Positions 49,819 through 62,300 of a DNA stretch of 64,000 bases are shown here, one piece after another (position 1 is the stretch's first letter; the number at the start of each line of letters is the position of its first letter). The notes beneath the pieces are model-generated. The model made no database searches and was not told the DNA's origin. It worked only from the letters and a program-made list of their open reading frames with translations. Both the position numbers and the translations under genes were made by a program. Origin of the DNA: Oreocharis arfaki (Eukaryota; Chordata; Aves; Passeriformes; Paramythiidae). The stretch spans positions 558,001-622,000 of the forward strand of contig VZRR01010833.1 of NCBI GenBank assembly GCA_013398015.1, read 5' to 3'.

Positions 49819-51714
49819 ACGGTATCACAACAGCGCTGCATTCAACACTACCCAATCCCATACAACACAAGGAATGCAGTGTTTGTAGAGGCTCTGTGAG
49901 TCTGAATATCAGATTTTTCTTAAACTGTAGTGTTTGCTACATTATTTGGAATCAATCACGCACATTTTATGGGTACCTATTTGTGTATTTCAAATTGCAA
50001 TGCTTATTCACAGCATGAGATACATTGCGAGGGTCAGTGTGTGAATAATGCTTTGAGGTACTCAGATAACAGGACACACAGTAAGTGCAGAGCACAAACT
50101 AACAAATTTCTGTTCCCCAGGTATTTCTTTAAGAGCAATAAAAGTAAAGCAACTCTGTATCATTCAGTGTTCAACAGATCACTAAATTACACTTCCATCT
50201 GCAGAATGCAGTGATCTAAAGTTATCTTACTGAGATATAAAATAAAATATCCTGGACTATTGGCTGACAAAGCATCAGGAAATGGTTTTACTTCTATAGT
50301 TCATGTGGTTCACTCTCTATAACCGTATTTTCTCTTTTCTAAAAGTACAGTTCCAGACAAAAAAAAATACAATAAAATAAAAAAAGTTACCTGAATTTCC
50401 TTTATCTACAGCCAACTATCACAGAGAATTTGAACTACATGCATTTCCTGTTAATGCTGGAAAAAGTTTGCACCTTTTTCGTGAGGTTTATATCCCTTCT
50501 ACCAATATGACAAAGGAACAATTGCAAAGCTTTATTGGAGTGTTTAATTTTTACTACTAAATAAATTTAAACTCTCACTGGTAACTCTTCTTCAGCTGCT
50601 TTAACTTGGACTGATAAAGAACGAATCAAAGAGGCAGAATAATTTAACCTCAGATAAAGTCAGAACACAAAGAGATGTCACAGATATGAAAATTAAATTC
50701 TTAAAATAACTATTATTGACATAATTTTGAAATGTAAATTCAAAATTATCATATTCATTAATTTTGGGAATTCTGGTTAGAGGAACTTTCTCTCAGAATC
50801 TAGAGACTATATTCTACAGTGACAGTTAAAGTTATTAATACATGCTAGTAAGTGATTAATATGCAGATTAACTCTGGAATTCCTGATACAACATTCAGTG
50901 GGGAAAACTACGTCGAGACAGCATTTTAAGTACTGCTTTGCTTTGGTTTTCTGGATGTCAACTAGCTTAACACCACAGTAAAGGACATTTGGGATTTTTC
51001 CAGTAACACTTCTGCATAAATGTGCCTTCTAGTTTGACCATCTGAACAGAGGTACTAGGTTTTGTCTGCTGTAGATCACCGGCACGTGGATGCGGATACA
51101 AATTTTTTGAGTGATCTTTGCATATGCAAGCTTACGTCCTACTATCACTATTTCGTCTGACTGGTTGGAAAATGTTCTTAACCAAGTTGATCCTACAGTG
51201 CTGGAGATCGCTCACCTGCGTGCAACTCCCCCTCTGAAATGACTTTGGTTACAATTTGAGGCTTTCTAACAATTTACAACAAACTCAGAGCCACAACACC
51301 AGCATCCAAACCACTTGAGTTCTGAATGAGGAACCAGGAAAGCTTTGGTGTGCTGGTATAGAATTTTGTACTCTAAAGACAGGCTTTCAGGCTATTTTTT
51401 TTAAGTCATTTTGTGCTTCAGTCGGTTACTGTAATGACTGAGGGACAAACCTGGTGAAAAATCTACTTCTAAAAAGGCAGCAGTAACTTTCTAGAACTCT
51501 CTGCCTGATCTTATCACTGCTAATATCTTCCTGAGGATTGGATGATGTGGAGAACTCAAAGAAGGAAAGATTTTATTTTTCAGGTCTTTGAATAAACAAG
51601 CAAAATTGCCTTTTAGGGAGCCCAGTGGGAACACACTGGTGCTGCCCCTGCTGATTCGGCCATATCAACAGGATTCCTACCAGTGACATCATTCTGTCTG
51701 TGTTTCTACATGCA
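49819..51714 (-). other. DMD: Dystrophin intron 54, segment without genes
   Basis: AT-rich intron with no recognisable repeat beyond short A/T runs. It precedes the LTR at 51715. Confidence 0.8.
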
Positions 51715-52011
51715 TGTCCTGGATTCAGCTGGGATAGAGTTCATTTCCCTCCTAGCATCTGGTACTTTGCTGTGTTCCAGATTCAGTATGAGAATAATGC
51801 TGATAGCCCAGGGATGTTTCAGTTGTTGCTGAGCAGTGCTTAGCCTAGGTCAAGGACTTCTCAGTGTTTCATGCTCTGCCAGGTAGAGGATACATGAAGC
51901 TGTCAGGGAGCACAGCCAGGACAGGTGAGCTGAGCTGGGCAAAGGGACATTCCACACCACAGAACATCATGCCCAGTATATGAGCTGGAAGGCTGGGATT
52001 AAACCTCAACA
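51715..52011 (+). mobile_element. Solo endogenous-retrovirus LTR with internal deletion
   Basis: It starts TGTCCTGGATTCAGCTGGGA at 51715 and ends GGGATTAAACCTCAACA at 52011, with the TG...CA ends of a retroviral LTR. The body ('ATAGAGTTCATTTCC', 'GCTCTGCCAGGTAGAGGA', 'CACAGCCAGGACAGGTGAGC', 'ATCATGCCCAGTATATGAG') matches a common songbird LTR as I remember it. The last block corresponds to the U3 TATA region, here degraded. Directly after it the sequence jumps to the LTR terminus, so most of R and U5 is deleted, leaving 297 bp. Flanks ATGCA (51710-51714) and GTGCA (52012-52016) match at four of five positions, consistent with a 5 bp target duplication. No internal viral genes are present. It is antisense to dystrophin. 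Confidence 0.85.
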
Positions 52012-55000
52012 GTGCAGTACTTCTCTCTGCCTTACATTAATTTCTCAACAACTCGATCTACTGCCCGAGAGCTGTCTCGATGTCTTCAGACAAGTTGAAG
52101 GGCATCTCTGCCTTGGCTGCACTATCCATATTTATACCAAAAGAATAAGCAGTGAAATAATTTTAAATTCCAGACGTAATTGTGCATACAGAAAGATTAA
52201 GTGCAACAGCTGGTCCAAAATAAACACACAAAGGCAGCTCTCTACTGATTCTCTTTATTTCCACAGGAAGGAAGAACAAAAGCCCTCAATGTTTCCATGC
52301 TCTGATTGGAACTCAGAATGTCTTTATATGGACAAAGTCATGCTCTTTCCCTGATAATCACACAGTTTCCTTAATGATGACAGTTTCTGCAGATATGAAA
52401 ATTAGAACATTCTAAAACATCTCCTGATCATAGTGATAAGCCCACACAGTTTGTATTTTCTTAAAAATCTGTTGAGGCAAAGGGGGAAATGCTTCAATGA
52501 ACAGTTATTCACTCTTCTATGCAAGATGCAAGTCTTTTTTTCTTGAACAGTTTTCTGAACAGAGTATTATAAATCTCTTCAAAACAAGAAAATATGTTTC
52601 TGGTGTTTCTGTACTTAGGAGAATGGATGCAGCAAGAGAGGGAAATGATTTCTTTTGATATTATTCACTGGCTGGCTTGTTTCTAGATTTATACCTCTCA
52701 TAGACCTTCTCGAAATAGCCAGGACTTGTATGAAAATAACAAAAATTATCAACCCTTCTGTCAGCATTTTCCTCTTTGTCACTAAAGATGCTAAATCAAT
52801 TTGAAAACATATTTTTGAGTTTAGATTGTTTGTCCCATACATTTCCTTTCAAAGCACAATTGATAATGAATAGCAAAAAGAGAAAAAAACCACCTCAAAC
52901 CCTGTGTTTATTTATAAAGTTTCAGATCAGTCCATAGAGTTTCAGATCAACCTTGGGTATTAATCCCCCATCTCTTCTATACTATTTTTTATGAGACTGA
53001 GAAGAGTTGCTAAAAATAAAGGAAATATCACCCCCTGGGGAACAAAATTTCATATCCGGGCTTTTATACAGGACCTTTAAACAACCCCTTTTTAATTAAG
53101 CACCTGCCAACACCAGCACAAGAGGATCTGTGTTATCCTGGAGGAAAACTTCTCATCAACCTTTTTAAAAATAATTTCTGTCTCTTCTTATGCTCTATTC
53201 GCTTATGGGATCCTACATTTCCAAAATACCTCTTAATGGGAAAAAGAGAGAGAGAGTTAGAGGGATTTTTTTCTCACAGGTTTTTCTTGCCCCCATCACT
53301 TTTGTGACTTTTTTTTGGCTTGCTTTGGCATAGGTTAAGAATATATAAAAACATAAGTGTATATTTTCTCTATGCTCATCATAACCACAGATTATCACAA
53401 TTATATGGTGAGCTGCAGAATGATCATTACTGAAACTAAGGGGATTCCTTTGTAATTACAATCAATTACAGGTTATCTCTTATATTATCGAAAACAGTTT
53501 ATGTTTACTTGTGATTTCTAATTGCCTGATAAATCTTTATTAAAGTCAATCACTTTCCAGAGAGTAAATCTTAACTATTACCAGGTTAAAGAGAAGGGAA
53601 TCTGAACAACACTCAACAATCACGGGCATATGAGGTATCATTAAAAATTATATAGACACTGAATAATACTCTGATTATTTCACTCCAGAGGCTTTTCTGA
53701 ATAGCACTCAATCAAATTTCTAAAGAAGTATCTTAAACCACTAAAAAAGTAAAAAGAAAAAAGTCCAAAGGAAAGTAAAAAACAAAGTCCAACAGAAGAA
53801 ACAACCCCCCAACCACTCCCACCTCAGTTCTCTAAACTCATGGAACAGATTCCAGTCTAATCCTTCATAATTCAATGCCCCAACAAGACACGGGAAGATC
53901 ACATTTAACAATTCTGGTACTCCCATTGAAGAGAGAAGTCAGAAAGAGAGAAAAATACTAAAATCAAAACTAAAACCAAACATAGAAAACGAATCTCTTA
54001 TTCTACCAAAAGAAGCAAAAATACTATTGTTCTATTTAAGTCTTCTTCATTCTTCATGGTCTATTAATAGGTAGAATTAGGTTTTTCCTTGCATTCCAAA
54101 ACATATCATTCTTTCAAATTCCAAGGCAGTCAACAGTACCATTTAATAAACAGCATATTAATTACTCAGATGCAATTTAGTAAGATAAAATCTTTGCTTT
54201 CTAAGACAGTGAAGTATAATTAAAACTGATTATGAAATTAATTATATTCTAAAGACACTTGTTTTCTTAACCTTACTTACTGCAGAAACAACTAGATTTA
54301 ATAAGACTGTGAAATGCACTGATGGCATTACATGAAATCAATTAGGGCTCACAAAAGATACTATTAAACTCTTAGTGTAGTTTTCATTTGGAGCATCAGC
54401 CTCTGAGGGCTGAACTCCATGGCCTAGCAACAAAGTGATTTGCTACAGCATAAGAGAGAGAAGCATCAATTTCCAGGCTGGAAAACTTATCTGGCAGCAC
54501 TTACAGTTCTTATTGTACCATGCATCATATTAAGTAACACTAAATAAACACTTAGATAAACACACATATTATTTTTCCCCTCTGAAACATGGGCCTCAAG
54601 CACTATTCACATTACACAAAGATGCTGACAGATCAGACGAACTCGATATATTTTAAAACATGTATTCTGTCAACATGTTATAAGAAGCATAAAATGCTAA
54701 CCAGAAAAAAACCAAAAAAAAACACCAAAAACCCACAGCTTTGTAATATCCAGGTCAGAAGCAGCTGGTAACAAAAACTAGTTAGCATCTGAGTAAGCAG
54801 GGAAGAAAGTAGCCTGCCTGCTGATTCTTATATTTATATAATCTGATAAAAAAAATATTAGTTGCAAAAAACCACTCCATATTGTATATATTTATTCTTT
54901 ACTGTTCAGGAGGTTTCAGACTGCTACAGAAAACTGAAATATAGAGTAAGTCCTCCACTATAAGGAGATAATCTGTTTAAAATAGATCTGCTGCAGAAAA

Positions 55001-56697
55001 ATGGTAAAACAACAACTACAACCATAAGTAATAAGAGAATAATATAGAAAAATACAATAATATAGAGAAATACTAATAATTTATTATTATGCAGATTCAA
55101 CAACATGGAAAAAAACTACAGCTCTAGTTCTGTTCCTCAGGATCATGCAAGTATAAATAAATAATTAAGTAACGAAATTCCAGAGCCCGATTCAGCAAAT
55201 TCAGATGGTGTCCAACTCACTCTCAGTTCAACATAACTTCAGTACATGTTCGACACAAAAGCCTTACAGAGAAAATCCTAACTCCACTGAGATGAATGGC
55301 TAACCTTCAGCTGACTTCAAAGGGAACAGAATGTTCTCTGATACTTCTACCTCAATTCTTTTTTGGATGAATTTCAAAGATGAAAATTCTTAGCAGAAGA
55401 AATCATAGCCCTTCAACCAAAAATTCTGGACCATTTAACAGAGTGGAGAGAGACAGAAATACACCAAAACTCTAAGTCTGGGAGTGAGGAAGTCTGACTA
55501 TTCTGCTATGAAAAGACAAGATAAAAATGGATATACCTGAAACTTTGCATGCTCACTGGCAATTCTGGCAGAGTCATCCAAATCTATCTCTTAAAAAGTG
55601 CATGATTTGCAATGTTTCCTTCCTTCTTAATGATTTTTGAAATAGTTATCAGGTGTTTATATTAAAAAGATACTTGATTTGGCTTAAGATCTATCATTTT
55701 GCACTCACTGTCATGCAAGTATCCTCCATATATTATAGATAATTTATCCAACATCTGAGGAGATATATTTCTTTTCCCTAACCTATGTCTACCTGTTCTC
55801 AAACCACTTTCCAAACTTTAGTCATGGAAATAAGCACGTAACTGATGCATTCATCAGTTTAACTGATGATTCAGCTTTACTTCAGCTTACGCAAAGAAAT
55901 CCATAAAGTATATCATAACCCCTATACAAGCAGCTATTTAGAAAGCAAGTCAGGGATGCAAAGTTTTGTTATACAAACCTCTTGAATAAAACAAAACTGA
56001 GATTAAGAGTATATAATGTAGTCAATGTAAATAAGGTTCAACCCTGAGCACTAGGAGCCCATTCCAAGGGAACACTAAAAGGTGGCATTAAGTGCAGTAA
56101 TTAACCACTGAGAAAAAGGTATGAAGAGCAAAATGGCAAATTTATTAGTCAAACCCAGCAAAATTTGACTAATTCCAAATGGAAAAAATCATTAGGAATA
56201 TGATAGCAGAAAGATTCAACAGATGTGTTCAAAACAAGAGGCATTACAAGGAATATTTAAACTCAATACAATCTTCTGGGTTCTCAGCTACCTGTAGCCT
56301 TGAAGATATTAAGTATTTTAAATCAAGACCAACAGCTTAATGAAGGTTCCAATACCTATCAGCGTCTGAAAGATAGCAAAAATGAAAGGAATAAATGTTT
56401 ATGTCCACCTTTAACTCACTCTCCTGAGGCTGGGCTGGGTATTTTTTCCCAACCAGCAGAAAGGAAAGTAGTATCAGACATAAAAGGACTAAAGCAGTGA
56501 CATGATGTGAAAACTACATTCCATACTTCTACTTTTATTTTCCCCAACATGAAAAGAAGTAACAGTGAAAAACGTCCACAATTCCAAGGGGTCGGCACAG
56601 TGTAAAAAGGAAGGGTGTCACCAGAGGCAGATGTGAACTGTGGTTTCTTAGTGCCATCTTATTTGACAAGTGCATTTTGCTGGTGTTTCCACAGGAG

Positions 56698-56818
56698 AAA
56701 AAAAAAAAAAAAAAAAANNNNNNNNNNNNNNNNNNNNNNNNNNNNNNNNNNNNNNNNNNNNNNTTAACCCTGTATTTTTCGGGGTTTTCCCAAAGAAAAA
56801 AAAAAAAAAAAAAAAAAA
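56698..56818. other. Assembly gap (46 N) between two poly-A tracts
   Basis: A20 at 56698-56717, Ns at 56718-56763, 32 bp of sequence, then A23 at 56796-56818. The 26 bp before the second A-tract (56770-56795) resembles the bases before the first (56672-56697), suggesting that the same locus was assembled twice with homopolymer errors. Confidence 0.85.
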
Positions 56819-57147
56819 GACAAGCCTGGGAAGAGCTGCCTCCCATCCCTTGGAGTAAATCCTCACTGAGAAACTCACAGGTAAACGACCTCAGAAATAA
56901 ATCTAACTTCTTGGAATCAGTAAAGGTACATGGTTTATCAACTGACACTGCTAGTAATTAATTGACAAAGCTGAAGCATCAACCTCAGGCATTCTCCAAG
57001 CACTACAAACTCATGGAAATTTTGGAACTGTTTACCATTACTGATAATAAACAGCATCATGTTTTTCAGATTTTAAAACAAAAAATAACCACACCCATCA
57101 TATATAAGCCATGTTTTGGGGTACAGAAAATGCATCCAAGTTAGATT

Positions 57148-57270
57148 TAAAAAAAAAAAATCCCAACCCTAAATTAGACATTAACTTGCTGTGAATTTAA
57201 AAAAAAAAAATTATGTAAATTATTAAAAAAAGAAACAAACAAAAAAAAACCAAGAAAAGAAAAGAAAGAC
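57148..57270. repeat. A-rich low-complexity region
   Basis: Several A9-A10 runs are interspersed with AAC and AAAG words ('CCAAGAAAAGAAAAGAAAG'). Confidence 0.85.
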
Positions 57271-58317
57271 AATAGAAAATATATAATACTACTAAGATAA
57301 AATGCAGAAAGTGGAAACTGGATGTTGCAAGCTTGGCCCTGTAGGCACTTCATAAAACTTTGCTTTTACCATACACTGTGTCAATGAAACAAATGGAATC
57401 TCAGAAATACATAGCACATTTTAAGCAGATAAAAATAATACCACAAAGTGGACCCGTATAATGCACTGCCACAAGGCACCACTGTGCTTAAGCAGATATA
57501 TCTCAGATATGTAACTGATTATGTGTCCTGCAGAAAGGAAGAATCTGCAGAAATGCCAGCTGGAGTGATGGTTCCAAGAGCTATTATTTCTTATCATTTG
57601 CAGAAGATAATATTTTTTATAGTTTGTGGGAGATGTAATGCTTAGCCGCTGTGGAAGTGCTAAAAATTTCCTAAATTTGTCAGGGAATTATCACAGGTCA
57701 GTTAAATTTGGGGTATTGGCCAAAATGTAATTGAAACTGGATGAGAAACAACATGAACATACTGATCTTTTCCTTTTCACAAATTCCTTGCTTACCGTTT
57801 CCCATTTTATGCACCTGTATCAGGTACACCATAAATGCTCTATCCTCAAGATTTACCAGCTGAATCTCACCTCTCCTCACTGATTTCTCACCATGTCTAT
57901 TTTAGGACATGCAAGAAAACCCTGTTGTTAATTCTACTGCTTCCCAGCCTGCTCTCTGCATTGCCACTTCCCCAGATCTCTGCCTTGGTCAGCGAGAGTC
58001 ACAACCATCAGCCTCTTGTGCCACTGATCCTCATCAGGAATAATGGGGATTCCTTATTTGTTGATCTCTTTGTGACTTTATATAAAAACATGTGATTGAA
58101 ATTTCAGTCATAGCTAAACAACAGCCACACAAAAAACGCAAGCGCTGCCGTTGTCAACTTGACATGTTTGGCGGTAACTTCCAAAGAGAGACTAAGCATT
58201 TAATAGCAGGCTGAATTATCCTCAGCTTCAAGCATGACTGACAAGCCAGTGAGTGGAAAGCTCAGACTGCCTACAAAGCAGCTGAAGAAATACAAAAATA
58301 CAAGGAAAACACCAGGG

Positions 58318-58334
58318 AAAAAAAAAAAAAAAAA
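58318..58334. repeat. Poly-A tract (A17)
   Basis: A homopolymer in intron 54 with no recognisable retroposed body upstream. Confidence 0.9.
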
Positions 58335-59234
58335 GCTATTACAAGAATAACAGTGCAAACAAAAGATGACAACTAAGGTCAAATTCCTTTTTCTGGCACT
58401 CTGCTAGTCCATCAGCTTTATTAATTTCTGTTCAGTTTGTTTTAAAGGACATGAAGCCTGATAAGAAGTCTATTGAGGGGAATGGAAAGACATTAATTTG
58501 TTCTATGAGCTTTGAATGAGAGCAATAATCAGTTTGCTATAGTTTGTTAATTTATCTACAGACTAATAGGAAATAGATTTAAGGTTAGACTTTCAGGGCA
58601 CAGAGCATTAGCTTCTGTTCTTGTTCAAACAGAAACTAAAATTTTCTAATTACTTCAGAAAATCTCACCTTTAAGAAAAAGAATGATACATTTGTCTTAA
58701 TTTTCTAATGAGATGGGAACAAAAATTGACATTTCTGTTCTTTCTCTCACAAAATCAAACTTAGTCTTCCTTAGTTCCTTGCTCCTCCTGCACCTCCTGC
58801 AGATGCAAACGAGGAAGATTTCTCAAATGGAGCATTTCTTTGATATGCCCACATTAAGCTCCAGCTATGATTCAAGTCTGTCCACAAAACTGCTCTCCCT
58901 TTAGAATTCTGTTCCATAAACTATTCAATGATTTTGTCCAGTTGAATTTCCCTTTTACATGAGAACGGTCCTCATTTTCAACAGAAAGGAGTAAAAAGAA
59001 TTCAACACACAGTAATCATGAACAAAGAAAGAGAATTTTGTTTTAACCAAGACCAAAGTAAAAACTAAAAATGAGGGGGAAAAAAGAGTTAAATAGCAAG
59101 AGTCTGAGCAGTAAGGAATGGTCTTCTAAGTGTGTTTCCTGCTTACTTTCTGTCGGTAACTTGCTCACACTACTGGAAACTGATGGCCTCTTTGCAAAAT
59201 GCCAGTCCTATTCTCCTTTTTAATTGTGTACAAT

Positions 59235-59384
59235 TAAATCATTAACACTGGATTACAATTAGAGCATGGTGCAAATAACACCAAGGTCATGGGTTCCATC
59301 CCCATATAAGCCATTCACTTAAGAGCTGGACTGGATGATCTTTCTGGGTACCATCCAACTCAGAATATTCTGTGATTCTGGGAT
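59235..59384 (+). mobile_element. tRNA-Ile-derived SINE with CR1-like tail (TguSINE1-type)
   Basis: The first half follows the body of a tRNA-Ile gene: 'TTAGAGCATGGTGCAAATAA', then 'CACCAAGGTCATGGGTTCCA', then 'TCCCC', closing near 59313 with GCCA. The AAT anticodon position is still readable in CAAATAAC. The B box at 59292-59302 reads GGTTCCATCCC, one change from the usual GGTTCGA-N-N-CC; the A box is degraded (about 59241-59252). The second half ('AGAGCTGGACTGGATGATCT', 'CAACTCAGAATATTCTGTG') is the CR1 3' end, so CR1 machinery probably mobilised it. This architecture matches the zebra finch SINE named TguSINE1 and supports a passerine origin. It is not a functional tRNA gene. Its left boundary is approximate. 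Confidence 0.85.
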
Positions 59385-62300
59385 TTAAAACCCGAAACAA
59401 CTAAACTCTCAATGAGCTGAATTCATGGTGTCTAGAAATCTGAGGAAATCCTTTGTGGAATAGATGAAAAAAAAAAAGCTATTTAATTTAAAAACAGCAA
59501 CACTTTTCTCTGTGAGGTCATTTCTGTTTGTCTGTGGGAGGACTTAGCAGACTTACAGATTACCTATCGCCTTTTTGGAGGAGATAAAGGTACTAGACTA
59601 TACATATATTCAAGTGGTGGGAAAATTGAGTTTCTTTAGACTCATGTTAAAAATTTTGAGAAACAGGTCCCTGAAGTCACAAAGATCCATAGATCCTTCT
59701 GTCAAATATTGTATTACTGATGCTACCCTCTCCTGAAATAACTCAAGAACTCTCTCCTTTTTATAATCGTAAAAGAGTTTCTCAAAAATCACATGAATGT
59801 GTTCACAAAGGGGGAAATGATGAATCACACAGTATTCTGGGTAACATTGTCTTTTCAGTGAATCCTACCAGAGTTTTGAAAGCATATCCAAGACTATCTT
59901 CTCAAAAAATAAACCAAAAATATTCACTACCATCAACTGAATTCTCATCTTGGATCCACATACTGATGTCAACACTGCACAAAAAAGTACTGTCAGCTGA
60001 GTTTAAGCTAAGATTAAACTAGAATATAAGCAGCTGACTTTCTAGATATCCTGATTATATGTGCTTCATCTGGCAGCTTCATTTACTTCTTTTTACAATT
60101 TTTTTCTTATATGTGATGAAATGTCATCATTATGAGAGATATTAGGAAGAAAAAATAGCAAAGCATTGTTAACTGATGTCATTGCTGATAAGACTGATAT
60201 TGTATTTTGTACCTAAATAGTTGTTTGAGAATGTAGGCAGTTAATAGAATGTCTTTCAAATGCGTTACCTCTCTTTTATTTACCATCATAAAATAATCCC
60301 TCTGCTCCAAATCTTTTTTTAGGTGTGCTTTTAAAAATGGATATATTAAGAAATTATATAGGTAAAACATAAACCAATAAACACAACAAATTAAACTCAA
60401 AAACATCTAAAGCTTGCCATTCTGACCATTCTTATAGCCCTTTTCTGAGGATTTAAAATAAAGGTAACAGAATGGAACACAGAAAGCAAAAAACACTTTA
60501 ATCTTTTGTCTGAAAACAACTCTTAGGTATCTTTAAAGAACATCCATATTCTAAACACAAAAGGCTTACTATTTTTGCATCATAAGCAGCAAATACAGAG
60601 TTTTCTTGAAGAGTTTGCTAACTCTGCTGGTAACTTCTGAGAAGTGTGGAATGCTTTACTGACGAATTAGCTTCATGAAAATGAAAGGCTTCTTATGTCC
60701 ACTTCTCTAATAAGAAAGACATGAGGACCCCACATGAAATTCAGACTTTTCAGAAGAGTTCCAGATTAAATTCTTTTTTGAAGACTTTGTCTCTTTTATT
60801 CAAGTTATAGTCAACAGAAATACATTAGTTCTTCAAAATAAACATATTGACATAAAAAATTATTTGGTCCTTGACATAACCTCAACTGTGATATCTCAGA
60901 TCAAAGAGATTCACTTTTGTTTACTGTGACTAGTTTTACTGATGAAGTAAAAGCACTTAAGTCCTTAAAGATTTAAAACCAAGAGAACTTCTCAAAGGCA
61001 GCATGTGACAAACACCTAGACTGAAAATTTCTTCTTTAAATATGCAGGCAACAAAGAGAAATGTGTTATCAACATCTCTTGCAAAACAAAAGAATGGCCC
61101 TACAGTTACAATATTTTCCACCAGACTCCTCAATTTTAAATTAGAATCCATTGCTAAACTGGTGTAAATAACAAGCTTCAGCATGACATGTTGGTTGTAA
61201 AGAAGCTGTCTCTCTTCATGTCTCCTTTCCTGAGCCTGGCAAAATTATGTTGAAAACCAATCAATAAATCACCACAGCATGATGGTAAAAATGAAAATTA
61301 TCATAGTACTTTTTTGGGGGAAAAAATAAATTCACATCAAAAAATGACATTTTTCATCTTCATCTAAAGTCACATTTGCAAGGATTTCTTGCTTACACCC
61401 CCACAAATGCAGCTCTATAGCCAGGACAACAACTGCAGGCACAGACGTGTAAACAGACTTCTCATGTAAACTAGATTCCCAGGGCCACAAAGTATGCTCG
61501 CATAGAGAATTTTTGGAGCTGCTCATACTCGTGGTTCATGGATTATAGGGATGTCAACCAAGCTTCAAAACAGCAGGAGAACGGAAAAGGAAAGGATGAG
61601 TTTGCTTGGAGGCTGTGAATTCTTTGCTCCTTGACTTGGGCAGTCCAAGCCAAAATGAGCAAATAAGCTTTTCAGAGATGGCTCCTAGGTACAGTCTAGG
61701 TCCTGAAAGCAACTATGAATCTTCAGTGTAACTCAACAATTCACATTTCTGGCTGCTGCTGTGTAAATGCAGTTTTTCTCACCCAGAATGCAATACAACT
61801 GTAAAGCAAATATGATTACTTCCACAAGTAACACAAAGTAAAGTAGTGTTAGGACAAGTAGAGTATATTAAGAAAACCTGTTTGCAGCATAATGATTGAG
61901 CTCTTTCTGTGCAGGTAACAAAATTATACTTACATAATTCATGTATAGATAAAGGTTACATTCTAGTAATTGTATTTTCATAACAAGCAACAAGTTATTA
62001 GGAATAGCTTGCTGCTGAAAACCCAAATCTAGATTATGACCTTTTTCACACTTAGCATTACTGTTTTATTATGCATTTACGTTATGAAGGAGATATGCAT
62101 CACACTTTTGTACTGTTTATGTCCTTAGTTTGTTTGGCCATTTGCATCTCATACTGTCCAGCTGACATGTAAAATCAAGGTGTTTATACAACTGGCTGCA
62201 TTAGAGAATTAATTAACACCATTCTCAGTTAAATATGGGAGTTGGTACCTCACGTCTTTCAAACAGGTTTAGAAACACATCTCCTTGCCTCTCCCTACAC

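Larger units (their letters stand above)
52012..59234 (-). other. DMD: Dystrophin intron 54, segment without genes
   Basis: AT-rich intron. It contains an assembly gap of 46 Ns with poly-A on both sides (56698-56818), an A-rich region at 57148-57270 and poly-A at 58318-58334. The frames running through the N block are artefacts. No exon or gene is recognisable. Confidence 0.8.

Noticed and set aside
56535..56961. Frames with runs of Phe or Lys and X
   Set aside because: They run through poly-A and the N gap and are assembly artefacts.
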